DNA of 64,000 bases from Carposina sasakii (lineage: Eukaryota; Arthropoda; Insecta; Lepidoptera; Carposinidae): NCBI GenBank assembly GCA_014607495.2, contig CP053155.1:6944001-7008000 (forward strand), given 5' to 3'. Positions 35,170 through 46,458 of this stretch are shown here, in pieces. Below the pieces are notes generated by a model. The model saw nothing but the letters and a program-made list of their open reading frames with translations. It had not been told where the DNA came from and did not search any database. A program made the translations under genes and the position numbers. Numbering within the stretch: the stretch's first letter is position 1; every line of letters starts with the position of its first letter.

Positions 35170-35606
35170 GACCGAAACAGGTGGAAATTTGAAGGTGCAA
35201 GGACTAAACCGCGGATGCATTAACACCACCCAGCTAAACTCTCTTAATTTCTGCTGAGTTACCTACTAAAGATATGTGAGGTAGCGTTATCATGATAATA
35301 GCCACTTTCTCTCAACTTCTTGCTTTAATTTAATCTCATTGGTTATTAGCAGAGCAGTAGACGTTCAGAATCGATGGTCATGCCTGGTAGTAACTCATAA
35401 TCAATCATTTCCATTCAATCCCACCACATACACAGCATCACCTTATTGCGAGCTAACCCGGGATTCTCTACAGTCTGTGAAGCCTGACCGGCTTCTAACC
35501 ACGACCTATTTCGCACGTTATAATCGTACGTTATCCACTTTTCATCGCCAGTTGTCAGCTTCTTCAAAAATGGTTCGGATTCATTATGTAACATTATTAC
35601 ATACAT
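35170..35606 (-). pseudogene. Second mariner transposase fossil
   Basis: The minus-strand frame from 35606 reads EPFLKKLTTGDEKWITYD, carrying the first catalytic Asp, then a stretch to KVMLCMWWD. After shifts, YELLPG-like sequence follows and, near 35250, TQQKLREFSWVVLMHP. This is the order expected in the catalytic domain of mariner. The segment that should hold the second Asp (HDN.R) is missing, and the third Asp region is altered. It is non-functional. The subfamily (TGDEKWITYD type) differs from the fossil at 3245-3845 (TGDESWIY type). Confidence 0.88.
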
Positions 35607-36348
35607 AGGTACATATTGTACCTATAGGACACGCTCTATCACATTTTTAAATCCAATTTTATCTACATTCGAGTATACTTACGTTCGAATAGCAAATGGT
35701 AGGGGCCAGACGTCTAGACGGGTCATATCGTCGCGCCGGCCTGAAGGCTCTTCAGGAAGGCCGAAATACGCTCGCTCCGGAACCCCGCCTCAACGTTACG
35801 CAACCGAAGCGCTCAGTGTAGCCTAGCCTTAACGCGCTACTATGCGCGTAAACAAAGACAGTCACGTTCCGTCTGCGGTTTGGTTGCTCAGTACGCATAG
35901 TGTAAGTATTTATAGATTTCTTAACTACTTTACGTTAACGAGAACCAGTTCGAATTGACAACTGACAGTCAGCGCATAGTGCAGCCTAGCCTTAACGCGC
36001 GACTGTACGTAAACAATGACGCAAGCATGTCTGCGGTTGCTCCGGTACTGATAAATTATATTTGGTGATGTAAACTGTTTATTTTACTCTGTTTTTGTGC
36101 TTAGAGCTATTCTTAGTATGTATTTTAATATTAAGCCCTCATAGTTTAGGTCCTCGGGATTTTCTATGCTTTATACTATGCAGTTTTTTGGTCGCCTTTG
36201 TTGATTGATCCTGCACAGGAGTTACAGAGACCGATATAAGTTGTGGGCTAATCCCGGTAGGTACTAGATATTATCTAAGGGTATTACCTAATAAATAATC
36301 ATTTCATCTGTTAAAGGAAAAATACATTTTTATTTTAACAGCCATTAG
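35607..36348. repeat. Unassigned stretch with a spaced direct repeat
   Basis: 35810-35896 and 35972-36051 share AGCCTAGCCTTAACGCGC, CGTAAACAA and GTCTGCGGTT in order, so a segment of about 80 bp is duplicated 160 bp apart. The first unit lies in a GC-rich patch (35700-35890). Confidence 0.55.
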
Positions 36349-36494
36349 GGTCGATTCCAGCAGTCACACTTAAACCTAAACCTAATCTTAGTCAGGTCTA
36401 TCTCTCTCCCTTCTTAACATAAATGGCTGAAAGAGAAAAGGACAGGTAGTACTAATTTTACGCTTAGGTTTAAGTGTGACTGCCGGAATCGACC
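36349..36494. mobile_element. Hairpin MITE-F
   Basis: GGTCGATTCCAGCAGTCACA faces TGTGACTGCCGGAATCGACC. The arms continue through CTTAAACCTAA, giving about 32 bp of near-perfect stem in 146 bp. Confidence 0.8.
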
Positions 36495-36964
36495 ATACCT
36501 ATTGGGTAGGTACGAGATTTGTTTTTTATTTTACTGGGGTACTTAATAGATAAATTATTAGTCAAGGATAAATATAACTAATTTACTTGTGAGAAAAATA
36601 CCTACTAGCGTTAGATAATAATAAAAGCAGACATAACAAAATCACCGCGAGAAAGAAGAAAAGAATTAGGTCATTACCGTTACATAAATGTTATGTAGTT
36701 AATTAATTAATTAGATGAATGAACGATTGGGTCAGAAACACAATGTAATCCTCAATGAACCATTTTATCGGAGCGCATGCGCCAGAGGGAAAGTCGATCG
36801 AGAACCTCATCCTTCTCTCTGCAAAATGATTACGTGTGTAAGTAGGCACATTAGTAACAATTTTTTTGGGACGATTTTCCAATAGTCAGATCCCATCTGA
36901 GGGATCTGTATCCATCTTGATCAAGTTTTACCACTACCACCACTGTAATCTTATAATATTTTGT
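36495..36964. other. No recognisable feature
   Basis: No supported frame or repeat. Confidence 0.4.
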
Positions 36965-37034
36965 TTATAGGTTCTCTACAGTGGGCTATTTACGTAGCTT
37001 TTCGCTTAACATACCCTTTTTGTTACATCCTGTA
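36965..37034 (+). repeat. MITE-C single arm
   Basis: ATAGGTTCTCTACAGTGGGC through TTGTTACATCCTGTA equals the right arm of the fold-back MITE at 59655-59917. The other arm is absent. Confidence 0.75.
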
Positions 37035-37279
37035 TAAGGTCTATTTACCCGACTGCGCGACGCAAAGGAGTGATATTGTGTTTAATTAAAATTAGTGATT
37101 ATATTTTGACACAAATCAAGGTATGTAAAAAGAAACAACTTTCACTATGGGACAACTCCGAAATATTGAAAAAAAAAAAATTTGCTGTTCCATACAATCT
37201 CGATTAATTACTGCACTGAAATGTATGGAACAGCTGATTTTTTCGTGTCAAAAGATAATCTAATAATTTTGGATAGACC

Positions 37280-37280
<1 letters not shown>

Positions 37281-37345
<65 letters not shown>
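37281..37345. repeat. (TA)n microsatellite
   Basis: An interrupted TA run directly abutting MITE-A copy 5, consistent with insertion at a TA site. Both open frames across it are artefacts. Confidence 0.95.
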
Positions 37346-37349
<4 letters not shown>

Positions 37350-37724
37350 GGTGATTTTTTGGTCGTCAACGTTCCCGAAAAGTACGGAATCTCCTCTCAT
37401 CACGATCATTTTTCTCCATGGAAGCATACCTGGGAAGTGTCTGGTTTCCAAAATATTAGGGTCCAAAGTTGAGTAAATAGACTGCGTTTTTCTGCATAAA
37501 TGCACATAGACGCGCGTAGCAGGATTTTTTCACGAAAAATAATTAATATCTGTCTATAAAAAAAACTAACATAAACACTAGACACTATAAATTTTTCGCA
37601 CGATCAAGGAATTTAAAATTAAAAAAAAAAAAAATCCCAGCATTTTTTTTGGCATAAACTTACTTTATTTCATGTATAGAGTACGTACCCTTCGTTAAAG
37701 GTGGCCACAAAAAAACATTCTGTA
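37345..37724 (+). mobile_element. MITE-A copy 5, full length
   Basis: TACAGGGTGATTTTTTGGTC to AAAAAACATTCTGTA, 380 bp, inserted in the TA run. Confidence 0.9.
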
Positions 37725-37935
37725 TATATATGATTTGGTACTGTTTTTTGTCGTCACTACAGGTACCATTTATGTTAACGAGTAGGCTACACCACACACA
37801 AACCGGAAAGGTTTAAGTAGTTTATACACCATGTATTTATTATGAAATTAAATAGATAAATTAAAAAATAATCTAATACTTATTTGGTTCGGTAGCCTTA
37901 TTCGTACACAAGTAGGTAGGTACTAATCTTCTATA

Positions 37936-38289
37936 TCTATCTATATACATACCTATATAATAAAAATGTAACGGATCGTTGTCTGTACATGGAAGATATA
38001 TGAGAAAAAATATTATAGGAGACCTTTATCAACGCAATAGAACCCAAAACGATGATTTTTGGAATTTTTGTCTGTTTGTCGGTTTGCCTGTTTGTCTGTG
38101 CGTTTGTGCACGCTAATCTCAGAAACGGTTGAACCGATTTCGATGCAGTTTTCATGAATATATTGTGACAGGTCTCACTTAACATATAGGCTACTTTTTA
38201 TCCCGGGTAAATGTTTTTATCCCGGATAATTTCGATATTTTGTTTTTTTTTCTGTAGTCCACGAGGACGGAGTCGCGGGCGTCCACTAA
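37936..38289 (+). mobile_element. Helitron-like element, copy 5 (full length)
   Basis: Starts in a TCTATCTATATAC tract and ends GGGCGTCCACTAA before T (CTAA variant of the CTRR end). The body includes CTGTACATGGAAGATATATG and repeated TTTGTCTGTTTG. The exact 5' TC is ambiguous because of repeated TCTAT. Confidence 0.82.
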
Positions 38290-38940
38290 TTATTGAATAT
38301 AAAGTATAAATGTATCAAATATTTTAGATAGTTGACAACACTTAAACCTTTGTCATATAAACAACATAAAATGTAACTTGTAAGTGGTCACACTCGTAAA
38401 GTTTTATAGTTATTTCTTGCATATTGCAAATGAGTGTAAGCCAAAGTGGCAACCGGAATATTATGGATATTACGAGTGCATTCGCAACGTCAATGCTCGG
38501 ATTATTCCAAGTGGAATTGATGTTGGGGGTGGGGTATGCTTTCGATGCACCGACATCGTACAGAATACCACCCTTTAATATACACGAAACTCCATAAAGT
38601 ATGTTGAGATTGTCCTAGCAGCGGTGAGATGTTAGTGGCAGACTGTACGCTGCACGTTGCACCCAGGGCACGAGTACATGTCTTTCAGTGCACTCCATGC
38701 TGGTCATCGCTACTGTTTTCTCAACAATTTGCATTTAAAATAATAAAAGTTAGCTGCAAGGATCCTGTATTTATTAACTCTGCTTATATAAACTTTATTT
38801 CAAACGATTCTTTTGTTTATCTTAATAACTTCATATAAAGCTTTTAAGATAGAGATATATTTATACAGTAGGTATCTATCTAATTTTACTTTTCATTTTA
38901 CACGACTGTGCTAGAAGGAGAGTAATGTTTTTCGAATGTA
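38290..38940. other. Unassigned; one weak coding-like frame
   Basis: The plus frame 38420-38575 encodes a short Cys/Tyr-rich stretch (CKPKWQPEYYGYYECI ... VCFRCTD) that looks less random than its neighbours. It has no clear splice donor and no family that I recognise. I do not call it a gene. Confidence 0.25.
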
Positions 38941-39325
38941 TACAGGATGTTTTTTTGTGGCCACCTTTAACGAAGGGTACGTATTCTATACATGAAATAA
39001 AGTAAGTTTATGCCAAAAAAAATGCTGGGAAAAAAAAAATTTTTTTGAAAATTTTTTTTAAATTCCTTGATCGTGCGAAATTTATAGTGTCTAGTGTTTA
39101 TGTTAGTTTTTTTATAGACAGATATTAATTATTTTTCATGAAAAAATCCTGCTACGCGCGTCTATGTGCATTTATGCAGAAAAACGCCGTCTATTTACTC
39201 ACTTTGGACCCTAATATTTTGGAAACCAGACACTTCCCAGGTATGCTTCTATGGAGAAAAATGATCGCGATGATGAGGAGATTCCGTAGTTTTCGGGAAC
39301 GTTGACGACCAAAAATCATCCTGTA
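38941..39325 (-). mobile_element. MITE-A copy 6, full length
   Basis: TACAGGATGTTTTTTTGTGG to AAAAATCATCCTGTA, 385 bp. Close to copy 3. Confidence 0.9.
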
Positions 39326-39364
39326 TATCTTTGGCACGCTCTAGGAGTCTAGAGTCCTAAAAGG

Positions 39365-39529
39365 CCCTAATTAGCAAAGCAAAGCGATAGCGAAAATTTT
39401 ACAAAAATCGCTGATTGCTCGTTAAATTCGTATTACGTAAAATGAATTTTAAAGGAACTTTGACATTTCAAGGCGAATATTGTACGATTTTTCTATCGCA
39501 TTGCTTTGGTTTCGCTATTGCAAATTAGG
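39365..39529. mobile_element. Imperfect hairpin MITE
   Basis: CCTAATTAGCAAAGCAAAGC faces TTCGCTATTGCAAATTAGG. Inner AAAAATCG and CGATTTTTC also pair. Total 165 bp. Confidence 0.6.
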
Positions 39530-40979
39530 TAATCAAGGGGCGGCTTGCCGCATTTGAGCTTGAGAGGTATCATTAGGGTGAATTTCAACAACCTCGACTT
39601 TTGACAAATTACGCTGGCAAAATTTTATATCCACTTTCTATAACTTTTTTGTATTCCAAGTAATAGCCAAAAATATAATATATTTTTATATTATAATATT
39701 CAGTCATATGGTATACATTTTTAAAAAGGTATTATTTCTTGAGATATCTGCATTTAAAAATTTCAATCGCCACCGGTTTTGTAAATCTCGCCACTGAAAT
39801 TGATTAAAACCAGCGGAATTATAAATTCAGGAGAACATCATATGAATTACCTATTGATTTATTTTATAAGAACTTGAAAACTATAGATTATTTTAGTTTA
39901 TTAGTTGGTAATAATGTTTATCATCATGATTATAGCTTAGAAACTCTTATAACAAATTTAAGAAACACGTTAATACTTAGAGATATATTTTATTACATAC
40001 TTTAAAATGCTTCCTAGTGAGTTTTTTCTTAGCATAAAACGTACTGGTCATGGTATCTCCATTAAGATCTCGCAGTTCTAACTACACCATTTCGGGAACC
40101 TAGCCGTATTTATTTATATGTATGTAAAAATCTTCGAGAACAAGAAATAAGGATCATTTCTTTTCACATGTGAAAGTGCACCTCGTTAGCTAACAACTGT
40201 TATTATGACAACAAATAATTATTAGAACAAATGTTATTATTTATGAATTTAGCTATCTAATCCTGCGAGGTTATTGATGTTTTTAAATCAACCCTGTATA
40301 TAAGGAATACCCCATCCAAAAATTCACGGAGTCGGAGATATGACAATTTTATGTTTTTTTTTAAATCTCCGTATAGAAATAGAAGAGTAGAAAAGCATAT
40401 AAGAAATGAATCATATTTTATACTTTGACCTCCCAAAAATTTATTAACATGGAATGGTCAAGCAAAATTTGTGCCAATTAAGCCTACTCTTTGAAAATAA
40501 TATACTGCGTCATGCATACCCTTTATCAAACTAAATTCCTTATTTAATAAGCAACTCAAAAAGATGTAACTTATTATGAGAAAGCTTACCAGCAGCTGAC
40601 CAATAAAGGTTTTGAAAAATACATCCAGTGGCGCTATAGCCTATAGTAGTGTTATATTGAGGCAAGTAGAATATAGAACTCTTCTGTTAGCATCAGGCGT
40701 ACTTTGTTTAAGCTACTCGGGTTTATCGCAAAGTTACTAAAGATATTTTTTCTGAGAACAGTCAGGACTTCTTATTCAGGAATTCTTATTGGTCAGCTGT
40801 TAATATTGAGGGATGATACTTAAGTACCTGGAAGAACTTAGTCCATTTAGGAACGGTTCCCTTCCTATGATCTTATAACGTCTACTTGTCGATATGTGTA
40901 CTTATGCTGTGTATCGATTGACCTACAGTGCTCAGACTGCATCAGGAACACCATTAGGTATTATTAAATTATTAATTAA

Positions 40980-41040
40980 GAAATGGAAAAAATTCCTCAC
41001 CCGAATGGGAATCGAACCCACGACCTCTGCATACCGTTAC
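40980..41040 (-). repeat. tRNA-derived SINE fragment, copy 3
   Basis: The minus strand holds GGTCGTGGGTTCGATTCCCA and CGGGTGAGGAATTTTTTCC. In copy 1 of the composite repeat the SINE sits at a different place (7171), after the segment that precedes it here. Confidence 0.72.
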
Positions 41041-41047
41041 CATTAGG

Positions 41048-41245
41048 TATGCTAATCGCCTACCAAAAAGGAACTGGATAGTAAAAGTGCTGGCCATGTT
41101 AGTCGTTTAGACACCGAAAGAAAGAAACAGTGCAACTGGCTGGATTCTACAGAGCGGCTGCCTGGGGTAGGAGTGAGACGAGATGGAGGTGGCGGTATGA
41201 CCTCGACTCGAGTTAAACTGCATCATGAAAAGGCCTTTGGATAGC
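41048..41245 (+). pseudogene. LINE ORF2 C-terminal fossil, sister copy
   Basis: Diverged plus-strand twin of 6885-7075. AGTGCTGGCCATGTTAGTCG gives the SAGHVSR motif, and the CTGGGGTAGGAGTGAGACG block corresponds to GRSKTRW with a substitution. Frames are broken. Confidence 0.62.
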
Positions 41246-41285
41246 AGTAAGATTCCTATGCTGTATATTATAATGTCAGTTCATC

Positions 41286-42430
41286 ACCTTTGTATTTTTT
41301 TTTATTTGACTACAAACTTAGGTTACTTGTTAAAAAAGGTTGTCGCGCTTATAAAGATACATAGGATAGCCCTTTTTACATTATTATTAGTCAGCTGTTG
41401 GTAAGCTTTTTCATAATTATACCTTTTGAATTTAGTTTAATGAAGTGTGCGCATTACGTGAAATCATTAAGTGAAATTATTTTGAATGAATAGGAGAGAA
41501 TTAGGAATTTGGTAATTGAACTTTGACTATGCCAAGTTGTTATTTTTGTTGTGGTCTGTCTACCCATGAAGGTAGAAAATGGGGTGTACTTTTACATGTC
41601 AATAGAAATAATACCCGTTTTTCCAGTCATCCTGTATACAATAACAATGACAAAATATCAATTACGGTGACATTATTCAATTACGGTGGCCCTCTTTTTT
41701 TTGCCACCGGAGTCACTGGAGTTGCGACACCATACTTAGAATCAACTAACAAGTTTCAAATTATAGCGGACACTATTATTTTAATTGTAATAATTCGTTT
41801 GCAATTACATCGATATATCTAATCTTTAATAATATGTAAAATTTCTTTTTAAACCGCCTTTTAGTTTGATTGACATTTGATTTGACAAATGACACCGTTA
41901 TATGAAAAAATTGTATTCCTGCGCCACCGCAGGTTTAACTTAGGTTTTTGGCGGGAAAACTGTTCAGTATATCAAACATCCTTGTATACTTGGTATACGA
42001 TACTATTACAGGTACTACCGGGTTAAGTTAAATTACTGCTCATGGTCTAAATAATAGTGTCATTTAATGTGTTTTTAAAATATGTATGTATTCTGTTAAA
42101 TTAATTCACCCGAAAATTGAAATAGCCAAATTTATTTTTGCAAATGAAGTGGGGACATAGCACCGCAATTAGATTTAGAGCATTTGATATTTTTTAAAAT
42201 GCTTAAATAAATAGATTTTGGTCTTAGTTTTAAACGTTAGTCTAGATCACTGTCTGAACTTTATGAAAAAAAATTATAAATGTGCATTTTGCACTTTCCA
42301 CTACGATTTTCATTCTCGCCGCGCTAAAAACGTACCTGGGATATTAACCCATTAGATTCGGCTTAGTCGTGAAGTGACACTGGGTCACCAAAATTTTTAA
42401 GCTGTTAGGTTTTTCTTTAAATAAATAAGG
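41286..42430. other. Unassigned; weak THAP-like frame at 41530
   Basis: About 41390-41440 repeats a piece of the composite repeat (GTCAGCTGTTGGTAAGCTTT). The plus frame from 41530 begins MPSCYFCCGLSTHEGRKWGV, which faintly recalls the N-terminus of THAP zinc fingers. The rest of the frame to 41822 does not support this. Confidence 0.22.
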
Positions 42431-43310
42431 TTATTAAGGTTATTTATTTATTTTGTTTTACAATTTCAGGATCACCAACAGCTATTTATAACTATAGTTA
42501 AAATTGTAGACACATAAAGCCAATAACAGGTCCACACTTATAGAAGCATTTTGAGTGCTATCCAGACACTAATGCACATACAATTTACATCAGAGTTCCA
42601 CAAAACCTAACAAGCTTATCAATAACAAACATATAAAAACAATTTAGGTACTAGATAAAATCTAGGTACCTACTAACTTATTGACGGAAAAAAAATTTAC
42701 TAAGCACACGCCTCGCTATGTTAAAACTGGTATTGAAGAGATTAAGCTCTACGCCTTTACAAAGTTCATTGAAGTTATTACCCGCTCGCAAAAGTATGAG
42801 GAACAGAAAGTATATTGTTGTGTCGAAGAGTTTTCCAAGGTACTCTAAGGTTAATATGTGACAATACCTCTGGATAGTCTATTGAGTGACTGCAATAATC
42901 CCTAGTACGATAGCTTAAGTATTTATTTTGAAGCTTAGCGGGGTCAGGCCAGGGCCTGTTTGTTTGATGAGTGAACAGAATCCGCATAATTACCGGATAC
43001 GCGCTAAAACGCGGACCGTGTCATGTGTGCAAACTGCATTGATGATAAAAAGGTCTCATCCTTGTTTAGAACACCTCCTATACCTATATATACATACACG
43101 TGAATGCATTAGGAATGTCAAAAGCTTAAAAACTATAATAGGTAAATAAAATGTACAATAGTGTATAGTGACACTGGGGAACGTAATTTACATATAGGTA
43201 ATGGAAAAAGGTAAGCTCTTTAAGAGCTTTATTTATGTTCAGGGCGTGAATGATACCTATATTTTTCACCCTACTTAGAACAACCTATAATCTATATCTA
43301 TTTTTATAAT
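42431..43310. other. No recognisable feature
   Basis: An AAATAAATAAGG-type tract near 42418-42455 could be a retro-tail. Open frames at 42778 and 42928 overlap on opposite strands and are not credible. Confidence 0.35.
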
Positions 43311-43600
43311 ATAAAGACGTCTGTCTATTCCATTTTTTTGTGTTTTTTTTTTCGGAGTTTTATAAATCTTGCAAGTTAAATTTGATCGACTTCCCGGTTT
43401 CCGATTGAGCCGAAATTTTGCATGCATGTATAAACCGGATGACAATGCAATATTATTATGACATGTAAGCTGATCTGATGATGGAGCTGGAAAGTGGCCA
43501 TAGAAACTCCGTAATTAAACGACGAAACCCCACCGAGTTTGGGCTCGTTTGATTCGATCAGTTCATTTTATTAACATTTTAAAACTAAAGTCATTATTAT
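43311..43600 (+). repeat. Diverged copy of the GAGTTTGGGCTC repeat
   Basis: AAGACGTCTGTCTATTCC, a T run, TTGAGCCGAAATTTTGCATG and CCACCGAGTTTGGGCTCGTT. The last block and CTGATCTGATGATGGAGCTGG match the tandem units at 4180-4495. Confidence 0.5.
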
Positions 43601-45490
43601 TTTAGTTTGAAAAAATAAAATTCCAGCTGAACCGCTGACAGAGACAGACGGGTTTTGCAACAAAAAATATACCATCAATAAATCTACTCAACAATAAATA
43701 AGTAGGCAGGTACAGGTTCAATGGATAATTTTGTCATAAAATTTAGACTTAATCGCCCTTTGTGTCAAACGACTTTAAACGTCTTTTTCTTTAATTAAAT
43801 TAATTACATTCGCTTTCGTAAAGCCGCACCAGACATCATTAGTACTCAGGACACGGTTTAATTATCTTATTCATACAGGCCTTTAAGGAAACGCAGACAG
43901 TTTCATAAAGGTATTATAGCCACCGGCTCCGGTCTGCATGCACTCAGCTGAAAATCCAAATGACTCTGCCAAATGCATCTCGTATTCACTTGAGAGGTGT
44001 TCACAGTTAAGGTATTTTAGTTTGTAACGTACCGTACTGTATGTAGGCTTTGTTTTAATTTAATTACATATTTAAAAAAACGCAACAAAATCCGTTCCCT
44101 AGTTAAGGACGGACAGACAGCGGCGAGCGACTTTGTTTTATAATATGTAGTGATTTCAATTTCAACCTAGATGTTTTGCTGTGAAGAAGCGTAACAGACA
44201 TAATATTTATTCTTTGTTTTCGTTACATCGTTATACTGAAGATTAGGTAGGTAGGTAATTGATGGATATTTTATGGTAACATATTGTATGACCGCACCTT
44301 TGCCCTGCATCGGTTTTTTTGCGGTTAGGTCGCGGTCGGGCAGGCTGCAGTCACCTTCAGGCATCTTCTGACACCTTCGACTGCAATGATTCAGCTACAT
44401 TGTAAGAGTCATGCACACTGTGCCTACCCGAATCCGAACCTGAATTGATTTATAAGTAAATAAGTCTAAGACATGTATGTACCAATGTTGTTTTTTAAAG
44501 ATATTTTTGTGTCCTAAACTCAGTAATCTAGCCGTATGTAGAAATTGGATGTGAAGTGGTATATATGTAGTAGTAGTAGTGCTATATATATATGTAGCTG
44601 TGTAAAAGTTATTAATCAATCAATCATAAATAAATAACATAAAATCGTTTCTGAAGTAGCAGTATTTTTACTCGTATTCTTGGTAAGGAAGGTCCATTGT
44701 GTACCATATGATTTCTATGGATTCGGATTCGAGTGGACAGTGCGCAAAGGCTCTAACTATTTGCAGTGGAGAATACATGACATTCTCGACGGTTCAACAC
44801 TCGTCTTTTTGACTTTGTAATGACGAGCACAACATCAGATATGGTTTTGTATGAGATTTTAGCTGAGTAATTGAGAAATAAATAACTGCTTGTCACTTTA
44901 TGGACCCTCAATGGGAACGCACATGAATGCACTGGGAATGCATTAACATGGCTTATAGTGGAGCGAAGACCAATCTTTAATCTAAGCATGGCACTTACAA
45001 TTAAATATACTCTCTTGTTAATGATGAGGAAAATGCATATATTAAATTAAATATATCAAAAAACATTCTGTTTAACTATATTATTGTACCTCAAGTTGTT
45101 TTTTGGTATATGTAGATTAGATGGCACAATATGGTATAAAAACACATTAACTTCTTTGTAAAAGAAATGCATTTAGTTACATATAGGTTTATTTCAAGTA
45201 CTCGTGTATTATTTCATCACAGTAAATTAGTAGTTAGACAGTAGGCTACGTTAGTGTGTAAGCGACCATGGTAAACGAAATTAGTGCCTTGCAATATTCC
45301 TAACTAGTTCTACGCAATGGGCTAGTAATTTTATGAAGGGTGGTCGCTGGGCCGTAGTACGAAATTACGTTTACACAAATTACATGCAATGACAAAACGA
45401 TGGACAGCAGGATCTACACATTACCTTACGTAAGTATATCTACGCTTGACCGATTTTAACTACTCTCTCCGTCAAGGTAATCATTATAAT
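43601..45490. other. Unassigned; one Helitron-related piece
   Basis: 44075-44155 (minus) matches 49700-49780: GCGACTTTGTTTTATAATAT and CAGACAGCGGC. A short TAG trinucleotide run is at 44568. No supported gene. Confidence 0.4.
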
Positions 45491-45495
45491 GCCAT
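45491..45495. repeat. Target site duplication GCCAT, left
   Basis: The same five bases follow the 3' LTR at 49565-49569. Five-base duplications are usual for BEL/Pao integrases. Confidence 0.9.
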
Positions 45496-45747
45496 TGTCT
45501 ACGCTTCTATTCGATTGCATATCGATACTTGTGGCTGTATAGTGGAGAATTCTCTCGCGTTACCGAATGCGCGGGAACGGTGAAAAAATATATAATCTGA
45601 GGCGACAAGAACTAAAATGGACAATATTATTACATACAAGTTTTAATTATAATTAATTTAATTACTACAAGATTAACTAAATACTAATGTAAAGTAATAA
45701 ACACATCATTTAAGAAGCCTTCTATTTATTTCTGGAGATATCGCACA
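45496..45747 (+). repeat. 5' LTR of BEL/Pao element
   Basis: 252 bp, TGTCTACG to TCGCACA. Compared with the 3' LTR I find only two single-base indels (AAGAACT vs AAGACT; AATACT vs AATAACT). AAAAAATATATAATCTGAGG could include a TATA-type promoter. Confidence 0.93.
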
Positions 45748-45750
45748 TGT

Positions 45751-45770
45751 TTTGGTGACCCCGACGTGAT
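45751..45770 (+). promoter_or_regulatory. Candidate primer-binding site
   Basis: TTTTGGTGACCCCGACGTGA lies three bases after the 5' LTR. TGGTGACCCCGACGTG has the form of a tRNA 3' end complement (it begins TGG, the complement of CCA). I do not assign the tRNA. Confidence 0.65.
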
Positions 45771-46458
45771 TGGCGACAATAAATAAGTAACGAGTACAAG
45801 AACAGTTGGAAGTAGACGAGATATTTAATACGGAAAAGCTGCATATTACGGATCCGAAGGAAGTTATGCCCTTTTCTCTGTTTATTAACGTTTCCTTTCA
45901 TGTTTTTTAATTGTTTTCGATATGTGTAAATAGTGTTCGTGTCTTCAGACATTCAACTTATTTCCATACTTCTTACTACACTACGAAATTACTTCATTGA
46001 ATTCTAATGATTACATCTATTTTAGATTAAAAAAAACATATATAATTACTTCTTTATGTACTAACACATAATATAAATACATTTTGTTAGGTATTTGTTG
46101 GTAAAATATCATATAAACTCGCATTAAAGGTGGTATAGGCAGAGTAGGTATATCATCATTTCAAAGTTACAATTAAAACCACTCCATACACCACTTTTAA
46201 CACTTGCGTAAATCGATTTTTAAGCATTCTATCCAATTTCTAGGAACATACAGGGGAAATAAACGAACGAGAACTTCAGTATTAGCAAAGAATATCACCA
46301 TTCGAGCGCACCGTGTCATCTATATTTGTAGTCGGACCGCGGCGGTGATCTTGCAGTCATCATAGCAGTTTATACATTAGATTCGAGGTTGTATTCATTG
46401 CTTATTATATTCCTAGTATACTTATCAACGCTAGTAAGTAGTTGATTTCGCCCTCAAC

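Larger units (their letters stand above)
39585..41285 (+). repeat. Composite LINE-containing repeat, copy 2 (inverted twin)
   Basis: Matches the minus strand of 6800-8950 in order, including AATAGCCAAAAATAT, CTCGCAGTTCTAACTACACC and CTGGGGTAGGAGT. It lacks the MITE-A and YLGQ fragment of copy 1. Confidence 0.8.

Noticed and set aside
37182..37505. Two overlapping frames with Tyr-Ile runs
   Set aside because: They translate the (TA)n tract and MITE-A on opposite strands.
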